From assembly GCA_024734555.1 (NCBI GenBank), contig JANPWX010019802.1:124001-188000 (forward strand): a stretch of 64,000 bases of DNA, read 5' to 3'. Positions 50,857-64,000 of this stretch are shown here, piece after piece (the stretch's first letter is position 1; the number at the start of each line of letters is the position of its first letter). The notes below the pieces were generated by a model. That model had not been told where the DNA came from. It did no database searches and saw only the letters and a program-made list of their open reading frames with translations. Both the position numbers and the translations under genes were made by a program. The DNA is from Trochalopteron elliotii (Eukaryota; Chordata; Aves; Passeriformes; Leiothrichidae).

Positions 50857-53073
50857 TAGGAGGCAACTTACGTTTAATTAAAGCCGTATTCATGTGCAAA
50901 TCTTTGTTAAATACTACATAATGGAAACTTTCAGGGAAAGCGTTAATTTGGGTTTCTGTTTCAAGCGTAGAGGCGTATGATCACAAATTTTGCAGAATGT
51001 CCATATCCTTAGGATAGTACAATTTTGGGTCAAATCCTGGTCCCGTTACCAGGAACGTATCCTCCTGATTTCACTGGATGCTTTTATGTAAGGCAAACAG
51101 GATTTTACTACGTATCACTACAGATCAAGGGAGAAGCCATGCCCTTCAAGGGTGAAGTAGCGAGTTTTCTGCCCAGTCTTTCATGGAGTATACCTAATTG
51201 AATAGTTAAGAGACAGCTAGCTCAGCTCAACTAGAGACTCAACAAAATTAGACCAAAATAAGGTGAAAATTGAGTGAGGGGAATACAAATACTGGTCTGA
51301 AAACTTGTGTTTACCTTCTGTATGTTTTTAAACCCTTGTTTGTGTTGCAATAAGAATGAACACTTTGCCAGCATAATGTTTTAATTTATTCTTTGGTATT
51401 ACATTATGTACATTCCTTTCCATGGTGACAGAATGTATTATCACATACTTGAGACTATGCCTCAGTGCAAGATCAACCAGCATAAATAGCTGTTTCCTAA
51501 AAAATGGGAATTCGTGCTGCTAATTCCATGTGGGTTCTTCACAGTATGGTGACTGGGGCATTTATATTTATACATGTACCCCCTGAGTCATGTCTCTCTG
51601 ATTACACTTTGTTAGAACTTTCTGCATCTGTCTTATCTACCATAAGCCATTGTGCACCACTAGAAAAAAAAACCCACCTTTTTTTGTAGCTCTGCCTAAT
51701 CTCCACTGAATTTCTTTCATCACTTTAATATATAAAAGAAATCTGTTGTAGGGTTGATATATTAAGGGAAGCCCAAACTAACAAACCAAACAGAAGAAAA
51801 TACTGGTTGGATGTTTTAGCAGAATGGTCACCTTTTTCAAGTAAGATTGTGCAAAGTCACTTAAGTTGGTTTTGTGACCTCTGATTTGTTCCTCAAACAA
51901 AATACATGCTTTTAAAATATTAAAGTCGGTGGGAACTTTAAAAAAAAAACAGCAATGACTAGACATAGTTCTTTTTAACCAGTACATTGTAAAATATGAA
52001 AACAAGCTAGTGAGATTTTTCTTGTGTGCTTTCAGACTCAAAAGAAAAACTAATATATACCACAATAATGCATTTGAATAACTGAACCTACTTTGTAAGT
52101 TCTAAATATATTTCCACTGTAAAGAAAACAATTGATACATGCTAATTTAGGAAGTACACAGGTTTTTTAAGCAATCATTTCACAGCTGGAAGTGTCATAA
52201 ACACAAAGATGTCCTAAAGGTTGTGCAGTTGCTGCGAGATTGACATTTGGCTAATCTAAAACTGTTTTAAATAACTCTGATAATACTGTGATATCCATAA
52301 CAACTGGTAGGTGTTAGAAACTCTCTGGAAATTACTTGTTTTGTTTGACAAACATTTTACATGATGTGCTTCTCATCCCCACCTTCCTGTAGCTGAGGAA
52401 AGCCATGTGAGACATCAGTGTGTTTGTGAGGAAAGGTGGGAAATAAGATACAGCTAGAAAAGAAATAGCAGGAGAAGAGTAATAAATAGTCTCAGAGATT
52501 TAGTCTTTACTTCAGCAAAAAGACTGATGTAGTGCATATGAAATAGGATCTGGAATAGGAATATAATTGGATAGGAAGAAAAAGTATCAGGAAGAAAAAT
52601 GCTTAGGGACAGGAATGCATTAAATCATCCTCAGTATTAAATAGTCAGGAGGGGTAGTGTGTTGCTCAGAAACCACTGTTAGTCAGCATATGGGATGAAA
52701 GCTTATTTAGTTCACTGCTTTAGTTCAAAACACAGCACTGCACTGGGTAACACAACAAGTCCTGCCTTCCAAAACTAATTAAAGAAAATGTGTTGCTTTC
52801 TCACCTAGAAAGGATAATAGCAAGTAGCTCTTTATGTTACCAGACTATAACATTTCACAAGAGAGCAGCACATTATTAATTACAACCATCGGTAACATTC
52901 AGTTAGTCTCTGAGTGATCTATCTGAAGTGTTGCAGACCACTCTTCCTTTTGAGAAGTTGGTGTCACTGTCTAAGGGAACACTAAGTTTGTTTGTCTTGT
53001 TTGTGCTGTGTTTTCCTTGGAACATTAGCAGACACCTTAACATTATGCTGTTCCTCTTTGTATATATTGGGAT

Positions 53074-53215
53074 TTCACAGAATCAAGGAGTTGTTAGGAT
53101 TAGAAGGACCTCTGGCAATCGTCTAGAGATCACCTAGTCCAGCTTCTGTTGGCACTAGTGCATTTGAGACTCTTACATACATGCCTGACTTGGACAATTA
53201 GAAGAGTCACCTATT
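53074..53215 (-). mobile_element. CR1 LINE 3'-end fragment
   Basis: Starts tcacagaatcaaggagttgt and continues with ggattagaaggacctctggcaatcgtctagagatcacctagtccagc, the reverse complement of a CR1 3' end. It is short and diverged. Confidence 0.85.
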
Positions 53216-54904
53216 TCCTTTCCTAATTCACTTGTCCTACAAGACTAAGCAAGGTAAACAAGAGGAAAGATGCAAAGACTTGGAAGGAAAGAAACAAAAA
53301 TAAATCCTCTGGTGCTGAGGAAGGGAGCTCTGAGAAGAAATCTGGAAATTGTGGGAAGGGAAAGAAATGCTGAGGTGGAGATAATGCATTCGAAACGGAG
53401 CAGGATAGAAATCATGAGGACAAAAAATACCTTGGTCATGGGCATATCGGTTCTGGAATATTAGGCAGACATTAGAGTACCATAGTGGCGTAATGTGAAC
53501 AAGAAGAGAAAGCTGCAACTGTACCTGTACAAAAAGGATGCACTGATATGCCAACAAAAGCAGATTCAGCTGTAGAAGCAGAGGAAGTCACACTTGCACT
53601 TTAAAAACTGAGAAAGAGAAAGACAAAGGAGATGGTGAAAAAAAGATGTGGTAGCAAGGAAGCATAAGACATAATGAAGTCCACACTGGATTAGACCTTG
53701 TTGCCCCATCTAGCTCATTGCTGACAGCTGCTTGTAGCAGAGATTTCATTAAAAAATAAGCAAAGATACAAAGGTGCATAGAATGATGCCTTCTCTCGCA
53801 TACTTGCTACTACCCGGCAGTCAGTAAACAAAGGCTACATCTGAACAATCTGAATCTGACAAATGTAATTTCTCTAAATATTAAGATCTCAAAAATTGCT
53901 GAGATTGAATAAGGACATCTTTACACTGTGATGTATTTAAAAACCTATTTACTAAAAAAATACTACTGAAAAAGGAAACTTCAAATTAAGTCTCCGACTT
54001 ACAGGACCTCATAGATACTACATCCTCTTCTTTACTTGCTCTGTTATCTTTTTCTTGCGGAAATAGTGAGATTTTAGTGAAGAGGAATAAAGATTAGAAA
54101 TTAAAATATTCTAAATTGAAATATCCTAATTCTAGTTAATGTTCTGTTAGGAATGCAAATCAAAGTAAACCCTCCTTTCAGTGTTGGTTTTCTCAGGACT
54201 TCAGGTCAATTCCTACTCGCATGTTGGAAGTTGTTAGTGATTTTTAATGAGCTGTGTTCTGCAGAAGGGCAGTAAGGTTTGATCCTTTCATCACATTTTC
54301 TGCTGTATAATGTAGCAGAAATTAAAAAGCTTGAAATATTTACATTGTGCATCCTTGTAGTATTGGTTTTCATGGTCAAAACTGGAGAAAGTACAGCAAC
54401 AAGAAAATGAGTCAGCATGATTTTTTCCAAAGAAAGAGAAAGGAAAAGTATTTGTAACAGTAAGAAGATGGGGGGAAAAAGATGCAGACCTCTGTTATGG
54501 AAGGGAATCTGCTTTATGGATAGAGTGGTGATCTGTTAGAATTCATCAAACAGGGACCTGGTTTTATACATGGAGCCCACCGAGTCTGGGATGTTAACAG
54601 AAAGATAACTCTGAACTGTATTTTAAGATACAGGTCTGCACAACTGTGCACACGCTTTTGTAAATGTCCTTACATGTTCTCAAGCACTTGATATGCTTAC
54701 ATAACGTGTCCACTTGGCACACTGAGACCAGAACTGGCAGTAGCTCTGTGACAGTCTGATATATATGTTGGCAGTGGCTTTTTTTGCATGAAACAAAACA
54801 GTGTGAGGAGCTCAGGAGTGCACGGCAATGTACATCTGTGTGAGCATAGCTCTGAAAGTGATTTTTTCTCTGTTTTTCTGACTGGTGTTGCAAAGTTCAA
54901 AATC

Positions 54905-55605
54905 TAAGGAGGAATAAACCTCTACACTGGTACACAGTGGGGCAACAGCTCTGCAGGAAAGGATCTTGGGGGTTCTGGTGAGCACCAGATTGAACATGAG
55001 CCAGTGCCCTTGTGCAAAGATGGCCAGCAGCCTCCTGTGCTGCTTTAGGAAACGCTGCCAGCAGGTCGATGGAGCTCATCCTTCCTTTCTGCTCAGGGCT
55101 GTTGAGGCCATATGTGGAATACTGGGTCCAGCAGTGGGATCCCTGGTAGAAGGGAGGAAGGGACATCCAAAGCAGGTCTAGTCAGCTGCCTTAAAGATGG
55201 TTAGGCAGCATGCAACGTACAAGGCAACGTTGCTAGACCTGAGATTGTTTGAAGGCTGGGAGGGGGATATTAGCAATATGTGTAAAAAATGCCTGATGGA
55301 ATAGTGTAAAGAAGACACAGTCCAACTATTCTCAATGATATACTATGATATAGGACAGCAGGTAAAAATTAAAATACAAAGAAAATTTGACTCAAAAAAA
55401 TTTCAAACTCCTTTACTGTGAGGCAGGTAGAATATTAGAACAGGTGTGCTGAGAAGTTCTGGAGTCTCCATCCTTGGAGATACTGAGAATTTAACTGATC
55501 ATGGCTCTCAGTAACCCTCTGTAGCTGATACTGCTTTGAGCAGGAGGCTTGGACCAAATTAGTTCTAGATGTCTCTTCCAGCCTGTGACAAAGTCATCAT
55601 AAATC
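54905..55605 (+). mobile_element. CR1 LINE, diverged, near-complete 3' section
   Basis: Plus-strand CR1 blocks occur in order: gatcttgggggttctggtgagcacc, aacatgagccagtgccc, gccagcaggtcgatgg, then a diverged middle (gatattagcaatatgtgtaaaaaatgcctgatgg), then ggagtctccatccttggagatactgag, and finally ggcttggaccaaattagttctagatgtctcttccagcc. Confidence 0.88.
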
Positions 55606-58600
55606 TCCATGGGAAAATTAAAAGAAAAAGTTTATTTGACATCCATGTGCATCCATTACTTTTATAAAATAGTTGTTAATTTTAAGTTCCCCTAAGTTCA
55701 TGAAAAGTTGAGAAAATCAGCTAAAAATCACATCCTGATGGCAATCTGGTGCACAAAAAGACTATCATAGTGTTGCTTTAAGTTCTTAATTTTATGTAAT
55801 TTCTGGTTGGTTTTCCTTTGCAATCTGTAGTTGTCAATAAGCACCAAATAGTAATTTCTCAGAGCTAATTAATATTAGATAATTTCCTAAGGCAGTTTTA
55901 AAATGTTCTACTGACACCCAATTGTGGCCAATATTTTATTGAACTGTCTGGATTTTCCCTGAATTACAACCCTACAAAATTATTATCTGCTTTCTAAATC
56001 ACACAAACAAAAAAGACTGCCTCGAAATATTTTACAAATTAAGTGAAAAGAAGACTCCAGACCTATAAGTTAATGAAAGCTGTATTAAGATAGGCGTAAC
56101 AGAAATCATTTTACCTGTTTAGCTGCAGATGTTAAATAAAGCTTTGCTAGCAGTCAGTATTAGCCTAGCAGAAACAAGGCACAGCAACACTTGGCTCAAC
56201 AGGGAAGAATTTTTATAATCATGATTCAAAACCAACTTTATACCAGCAGATAGAGCAACAAACCAGAGGTCTGCCCCAGCTAGATACTGACTGAGCAGCA
56301 TTTATGGGGATCTGTGTCATTCCTAGACATCTTTGCAGTCGCTGCCATGGTACTTCTCTCAGTGTATGTATCAGAGGTGAGGAGGGTGATAATGTCGATC
56401 ATGGGGCTCTGAATCACAGGCACTGCTGGCTGTGTCCAGCCTATGTTGGAGTTGTTAGCATTGTTTCAACTGCCAGATGAAAGTTAAGAAATAAGGTAAG
56501 TGCTTCACAGAGTCTGCAGCATGATCACCAGAATGTGGCCTGATAAAAGATGCAGTTAAATATCAAAAATAATGTTATGATATGTAAGAAAACAAGGAAA
56601 GTGGTCAATATTCACTGCAAGAATCAATACTGTTATACATGATAGTACTAGGAGAATAATGCCCTCTAAATCCGTATAAGGTTTTGTGATTTCTTGCTAA
56701 AATTTTGCAGATGTTTTAAATAGTAAAGCTTAAAGTTCTGACCTTAAAAATCCTGTCAAGTAAAAAATACCGAGATCCTCCACTTGAGAAAACTCCTGGA
56801 AATATAAAACATCATTTTACTCTCGCAGGCTATACTAAAAGCATCTCAGTAAGTTGTTTCAATGTGGCATGCTAGAACCCACAATTCTTACAATCATTTA
56901 ATAGTGCTTTACTTTGGAAGTTGTCCTGAGGATTTAACTGTGACTGTCAGAAATGAATAAAGTCAGGGAGAGCTTTGTCTCCCTTGAAAGGAGAGCTTTT
57001 CAGGATTACCAAGCATTCTTCTCATATAAAGTCTCATTTTCCCTCAACTTTGACATTCAGCTTCTGTAAACATTTACTGGAATTTTCTTTCATGCTTAAA
57101 ATTTTTATGTAATTTTGAGCATATCAGATTCTAGAAGCAAATCATGACAGTGTTTATTCCACTTTCTTGGCTGGCATATATTCACTGATTTCTACATCTT
57201 GAAGTGATTGCAAACTTAGTACCGTATATCAGAGACTACAGACCTGTTCCAGAGACTGAAATCCTATTTTGACTAAGGGGAGTTGGTCTGCATGGGAATG
57301 GGAATGTTTTGATAAACAAACTCAGATGTGAGTAGTTTAACATACCCGTTAAGGACCACGTAGTGTGTGATACTGCACTAAGTATGTCATAGCTTACTCC
57401 TTTCACAAGAGGATAAGATACACATGTGTTGCTCTGAATAGATTCCTTGTACAAAAAATTTCTCAGATTATACAATCAACATTAATCTAAAATGATGGAA
57501 CGGGAGAGCAAAAATGTGAAACTGTTTTTTGTGGAACTGAGTTAAGATAGGTTTGCTTATTAAGAATAAAATCTGCTTACTCAATTTAAGTTGCAAGTTG
57601 AAAATGAAATCGTTTAAGTCAGGTACCTCAAGTTCAGAAAGCAAATAATGGACGAAAAACAAGGTTATTTACTAAGGCTGGAGCTCTCAAAATAGCTGAC
57701 CTCTATAGACTGACTTTTTCTTTGTACCTCTGTCTTTGGAAGTGCTTTAATAGGTGTTTGGGACTTGAAGATACAAGATATTATTATCTCCCTTTATAGA
57801 TATCTCTTTCATAACTGGAGGCCAGATTTAGTAAAGGGCAAACAGACCTAAAAGTGAATTTATTACTCTATTGTTTTTCTATGTTCAGAACAGCAATTCT
57901 GAAAATTCTGGAAGTTCTACATCTGCAGTAACACACCATAAATCAGTTTTGACAAAGCAACTTGCTTAATGATAAACGTCACCAGCAGTCAGAAGGGACA
58001 ACATTCTTGCTTGTCCAGGCTCTGACAAGATTGTTCCCAGAGGTTCTGGCAGAGCATCCTCAGAGCTTGACAGAGACTGACAACTTTGGGCTCCTCACAA
58101 AACACAGTGGTCCCTCCCACTTTCTTTTAGCCAAAGCTGAAGGTGAGTCAGTTTCTAGGCCACTTGCACCTGTGTCCCAGAAAAGGGAGGAAAGTGAGTA
58201 CTAAAAGGTAGAATAGACATCATCTTTGTCAGTCAGTTATTTGCCCCTTTCTTCCATCTGACACTCAGCCCCTTCTAGTGCAGTGCTGCCACTGCTGAGA
58301 TGCTCGAGGGCTGCTGGCTAAGCCAGACAGGTAAGCCTGCCACTTCCATGAAGAGTCCTTCCAATAGCAGGGAAGCCATGTCCCAGCCCAGCACCCAGGG
58401 GTGCTGCCCATGATTGAGGGTCACCACAAACAGCAGTGTTCTCCCTGGGAAACATGAAGCAGCATAGCGTTTCCTCTGTGATATGACCTGAAGCTGTGAG
58501 GTAGTTGCGGAGGTTTAGGGGCACATTGCCATCATCTAACCCAGTGGAAAGAGTATTTTACATGAGGAAGCAAAATGATGTCGAGGTCTGCTCTGTACTT

Positions 58601-61600
58601 GGGCTTCAAGCAGTGCCATTGCAGGTAAACATTGAAAACTGTTAGGGAGCTTATTTTATGGTACGCTAATCCTTGCTCCCTTGTTTTTTTTCTATGTTTT
58701 TAGCAGATGAAACACATAAAGACACAGGGAAGCAGAGATTCAGAACTCAGGTAAAGGCTGACTATTCCTCAGCATTTTATATGTTCAACCTGTAAATTCA
58801 CCTGCACAGTACCTTGGTCTAGAGTTAGAGTAGCTTCCAGACTTAAGGTGGTTTACCTCCAATTTTAACGTGCCCTCTGCATTCATCACTCCCATTGCGG
58901 GTTCCTGGAACTTGGAAAATGATACCAAAAACTAAGATAATACTGTAATTCAGGTCCTTCAGTGGAATGTTCCCTGCTGTGCCCGAGCAGCATTCCACTA
59001 TAGTCAGATTTTAGAGGGGTTTTTTCTCAAAGTCTGACTCTTTAATAATGGAGTATTCCAGTTACAGGTAAGAATATTTGTCTGTAGCAATGATACATAA
59101 CCAACCTGTTTCACATTCGTGTTCTGAGGTATACAAACCTTTACATGAGAAATTTAAGTGAAGGAAAACAACGTATGTTATCAAGGAGATTTGGGGTCTG
59201 AATTACATTGGCAGGGCCTCTTTAGAAGTGCCACAGAATCAGAGCTGACCTTTTGCAGAGAATTCAGTGTTTCTGCCAGCAATCTCTGACATCATGCCCT
59301 TCTCTTGCCCCATTTTGTCCTTCTTTCAGAAGATCTGCTCTCATTGTTGGACATAAAAAGCTTTTCACACCTTTACTTTGCGAGTGATTTTCTCAGGGAG
59401 TAATCAGCCAGACGATCCAGCAGCGAGGTACATCTCTAGAAACAGGAACTGTGGGGTTTGAAAAGCCCATAGAACTTAAGTGTAGGCTCTTTTTTGACTG
59501 TTGCTGTTACCTTTGCTTCACTCCAGATTTTCTCATGCCCTTTTCTCCTTTATCATCTCTTTTTTCAGTGTTTCTGTTTCTTGCTTTTTTTTCCTCATAG
59601 CCAGTCTCCAAACAGTAATGAAGTTAACATCTGATTTGCTCCTGTCACATTAACTGTTTGGGAACTCCTCGTGGCAGAGTCTTGAATGTACATATAACAA
59701 GCCCACTGGAATCCAATGACCTTTAGATCTGTGACATTACTGTGGTAAATATGGCTAACAAAAATATTTTTTTTTTCAAACTCCTGTGTTTTGGGAAAAG
59801 TCTGGAAAATCTCATTCAACCTGTGACTGATGTTTCTGATGAATCACTTATGAAATAGGTGTACCAGTACTTAGTATCTCTAAAAATACCTAGTAATTTT
59901 ACAACATACTTGAGTCTTTCAAGGAAAAGCATTGTTTTGAAATATTCTGGTTTATCATTGCTATAGGGCTTTCTAAATAGTGTGTGCGAATATTACATTT
60001 TTATGTAATATTCAAATATTACATTTCATAATTTATTTCTTTTGAAATTGATTTTCTAATGTCAGTTTGCTGGAATTCTAAGCCCTAACATGTAACAGCT
60101 CATAGCAACTCCTGTTGCTATGTCTTGTCATGTCACAAGTTGAATCAGTTAATAAGCTCTTCTTGAGCAAAAAAACTGAGTGTTACTAACTTATGTCAGT
60201 AAACAGTGCTTCACAAGGGGATCTAGAGATAAATTTTAGAAGGTATTTAAAGATAGAAGCGCAGCTGATCATGAGCCTTTCATATCATGCTAATTTCTAT
60301 GCCCACAAAAATTAGGAGTACCAGAGAAGCCTACATGGCTCAAAATTAATGTTAGACCAATGCAAAAAAATTTTTCATTTTTGCAGTATTTCTGAAAAAA
60401 AAAATATGTGCTTCATACCTATCTTCACAGATATAAATAAAAATTGCACTTCTGCTGATCTGTAGCCAAGATGGCCAGGAGGAGTGCCTTTGTGTTCCCA
60501 TTAGGCCCACTGCTTTGAGAGCTGTTTCAATAGCATATTTCAGTATTTCTCTCCTGTAGGTTTCTAATGAAGCACAGCTAAAGCTTAGAATTTAATGATG
60601 AGTTTTAAGTGCTTCTTTCCTGATCATTTTCCTGTTGCTAGACGGACACGAAAGAACCACACTTGCACCATCAGGTTGTGAGAGCAAAAAAGAAGGATGT
60701 TTGTTTGGGATTTGGCTTTATATAGTTTTTGTAGTTTGATCAGCAGTTGGGCAGTGAGGTTGACACCTCTCTGACCCCACTGGTCAACCTAGAAGTCCTT
60801 CACAGAGAGGAATGCGAAAACAATTCCTTTGTTTATGTTACAGTCCGTGAGAAAACTCCAGTACAAAAATGTAAACATCAGAAAGCTGAAAGAGATCAGG
60901 GCAATGTTTTCCTAAGTACTGTTTGATTAAAAAATCCCACATGGCTGCCTTTTTTTCTGATAGACACTTTGCCTATCTTCGTTCTGTTTAGCTTGGCTTA
61001 TGTTGGTCTCAGAAAATTACTTCTGATTCTCACTGAATCTTATAAAGCTAGACTACGTTGACAATATGTTCATATATCTTAAGAGAAGTGAAAACATGAG
61101 ATAATGAAGTTATGCATTAGAAAGGCTTCAGCATGAGCTCTTAGAATTCCACATATACTGGGATTTTACTTATGATTTCTTGCCTGTTTTTTTGTAAGTT
61201 TGGGACTGAAAATTGCCAGTTAATGGAAATGTTTTTACTAATGTTCAGCATTTCTCAACATTCTGGAACACTGCTCTGTAGTTAGAAAGGAACCATTTTG
61301 ATTCTGTGCCCCTCACTGAAATCAGCCAGTGGCATTGCCAAGTTAGTTGTGCAGGGCCTTGCAATGAAGAGTATGTCCTTCTCATGACCCATGTTTGATC
61401 ATGCTCTTTCAAGTGCTGCACTTCCTGCATAGTCAAGTAAGAAAAGACTTCACACTTGCTGTGAACTGCGTGGTACATGGAGGTTTGCTCTAGTAAGAGG
61501 TCAAGTACCAAACAGTAGCTACTCTTAACAGCATCATCAGTGCCTGGCAAGGTCAGTCTCCCAACTGTGGGAGATACCAGTTCTGTCAGGCTTCCACTGG

Positions 61601-62915
61601 AAAAATTCCATCCAATTTCAACAAAGTGCAAAATCTGTTGTAATATTTCTAATTGCTTTATCATTCTGTTTCTGAACAATTAATTAAATATTTGAAGCCA
61701 TTATCTGGGCATTAAGATCTTGTCTTGGCACAGCATTAAATGAAGCATTCCTTAATCCAGAATCCTTCCATATTACCAGTTTGATGCTGTTTAAATTCAT
61801 GTTCTAAAATTTAACATATACTGAAATGTTGGCTGCTGTTGAATAGAATTTTCTTCTTGGTGGGAATATTTATAGATTTACATTTACATTTTCCATATAA
61901 TTTTTGACTATTAGAGAAATAATATACTGAATTATTTGTGGATTAACATAGAAGGTCTTCTTTTCTCTTACATTCCATTTTTTATCTTGTCGTTCTTATC
62001 TTTCATAAGAGTACTTTCATCATGAACATTTCCTGGCAGCAGATCTGGCGTAAGAATTCAAATACTGGCATATTAAATTCTGTGCTCTAAGTTGTTGAAG
62101 AAACTGCTTTCCCATTTCAGAAGAAAACAAGTTTGCATTTATTGTGTGAGCAAAGAGAAGCTGACACTTCATATCTCTGTCTATCATGGCAAGACAGATA
62201 ATTGCAAATGTACTGTTGGTAACCTTGGCAGCACGGCAAATGGTTGAGTGGCAAAATATTTTAAAGTGCCATGTTTATACAGCAGCTTCCAATTATTTCC
62301 AACAGTTCTGGAGTTGTTACTGTGGTGAAGCAGCACTATCCACCCATATGCATTTACAAGCCCTCCCAAAATAAAACCCCAACACCAACAAAGCAGTGTT
62401 TCGTACTTGGGAATAGTGTGACAGCTGCAACCACAGTACCTGAGACTGAGCACAGGGTGAGGCTGTGTTCTGAGAAAGCAGTCCCTTCATGCAGGGTGAA
62501 GAGCCCCAGTGCACCAAAGTTGTGGGCATTCCAAAGTCTGGGCATATAATTTAGCTGCAGACCTACCCAGAGTAGTGTGTGTGCAGCCTTTTGCAATTCA
62601 TCTTGCATTATTCAAGACTCAGAAACAAGTAGTATGTCTATGCAGCTGCTAATACAAAATGCTGAATGCCTAAGGAAGACTTCATGGAGAAATCCTTGTT
62701 TCCCAAGCAGAAAAAAAGGCTTTTCAAAGAGGGGAAAAATCAAAAGTAACACCAGTTCATAAAGTCAAGTGGAGACCAAAGATTAAAAAGTCTGAAGTGA
62801 AAAAATTGCAAAGTTCTTTCTGCTAGAATACTGCTTCCTGAACACATTTTATCAACAGATGGCTTTAAAAATTTCTTTCTCCATATATGAATTTAAATTC
62901 AGGAAGCTAATCTAT

Positions 62916-62973
62916 TTCTTTTTTCCTTCTATTTCCTTCTATTCTTTTTTTTCCTTTTTTTCTTTTTTTTTGA
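62916..62973. repeat. Polypyrimidine (T/C) tract
   Basis: Almost uninterrupted T and C over about 60 bases, with several T6-T9 runs. Confidence 0.85.
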
Positions 62974-64000
62974 CACATTCAAGTTTTCTCAGTCTCTCGG
63001 CTGTGATTTTTAACTACTCTCACAGATTTGATCTGTGGAGCTGTGTGAGATTCTTCTACTTATTCTATAACACAATTTCTTTTTCACTTGGAATACTTTG
63101 ATATGGAGGTATTCCAACATACTTTTTTTTTTAAAGATAAAAAATACTCTGATGCATAAGCATGACATATTCAAGGTACTTCTAGAAGCATTTGATACAT
63201 TAAAAATCTCAAACACTACCTTATTCTGAGCAACCTAGTAATATCTAGTGGATGTGCTGTTTTCCTCACAGTTTAGAGCTGTAGCAGTCACAGTATTGGT
63301 CTGCTAGACCAAACAGACAAAAAAAAAGGGATTATGAAAATATATAGATTTTTTCAGTAATTGTTAATGCAATATAGCTCTTATCCAAATCACAGTGAAA
63401 CTTAAAGAGCATCTTCACTTCAGTTTAACTAGTTAAATAGGTGATTTGTAGTATTTTTGAGGAAAAGCAAATACAATCTTCCTTGCCTCTTCTCATTCTG
63501 ACATACCTTCATGATCTCTCTGGTTTTCTTAGTTTGAAATATGGAAAACCAGAAATCTGAGCTACAAACAGATTACAGGTACCCAGATCATTCTAATGCT
63601 TTATGGAATTCCTTTTGGAAAAAACACATTGACATTCATGTTCAAAGAAGGTACTAATTACAGAAATAAAATGGAAGTGTCGCAAATCTGAGGAATTATC
63701 TGGTTTAGCATCCTCTGAATGATCAACAGCAGATGGCATCACTTGCCTGCAGCAGAGTTCCTTCTAAATCCAGTATGTTGCTGGTTCATTGTGACCTAGA
63801 TCCTACGGCATCAAATACCTGAAGCATCAAACTCTCCTTCAGGCTCTCAGGAAAGCTTGACCCTATTTGTCCACAGATCAGAACCACTTTCATAAATGAC
63901 CTCACATCAGGTACTAGTTTTCATAAAATCTCTGTACAACTGTTAATCAAAGGAGCTGGATGGGAGTGTAGATATGAATTCATTTATGTTTTGCAGACTT

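Noticed and set aside
54594..54893. Cys/His-rich minus-strand frame resembling a zinc-binding protein
   Set aside because: Cysteine spacing is irregular, no known finger pattern fits, and overlapping frames of similar length exist.
59989..60012. AT-rich inverted repeat aatattacat/atgtaatatt
   Set aside because: 10-bp arms made only of common AT-rich words are expected in sequence of this composition.

Overview
This window is bird nuclear DNA, probably from a passerine. It contains CR1 LINE fragments, avian-type LTR elements and low GC outside gene starts. It also has two protein-coding loci in an order known in vertebrates: the 3' end of RNF180 (last coding exon 2702-2901) and, about 45 kb downstream on the same strand, the first two coding exons of RGS7BP (47816-47967 and 50689-50855). 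RNF180 and RGS7BP are neighbours on human 5q12, a segment that corresponds to the avian Z chromosome. I infer Z linkage from synteny; the sequence does not show it.

Layout. 1-2701 is the last intron of RNF180. 2702-2901 is its terminal exon, encoding the C-terminal membrane anchor, followed by a 3' UTR with a poly(A) signal at 3736. From about 3.8 to 47.3 kb is an intergenic desert loaded with retroelement debris: an LTR with a CT microsatellite (about 7.15-7.78 kb), CR1 copies (7.8, 16.9, 26.1, 27.3 and 46.9 kb), an LTR plus internal remnant (9.0-10.7 kb), two copies of one LTR family in opposite orientation (19.3-20.2 and 43.8-44.3 kb), a solo LTR-like promoter block (25.0-25.4 kb), a GC-rich block with two CTCF-like motifs (28.4-29.0 kb), and a nearly full-length but broken betaretrovirus-like ERV on the minus strand (35.9-43.3 kb). 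That ERV has two LTRs, gag, dUTPase, protease, RT, RNase H and integrase, and no recognisable env.

From 47.3 kb a CpG-rich block, interrupted by a 355-base assembly gap, carries the RGS7BP start. Intron 1 is 2.7 kb. Everything from 50.86 kb to the end is intron 2, with two further CR1 fragments and no third exon found.

The two genes are unrelated in mechanism. RNF180 is a membrane-anchored E3 ubiquitin ligase. RGS7BP is a membrane-targeting partner of R7-RGS/Gbeta5 complexes. I found no novel gene system. The more interesting signals are a NAGNAG acceptor at the RNF180 terminal exon, a 60-bp in-frame tandem repeat inside the ERV gag region, a probable element nested in the ERV, paired CTCF-like motifs, a tRNA-Lys-PBS-like string, and a perfect 14-bp hairpin inside the integrase remnant. 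Most other open frames look like chance.
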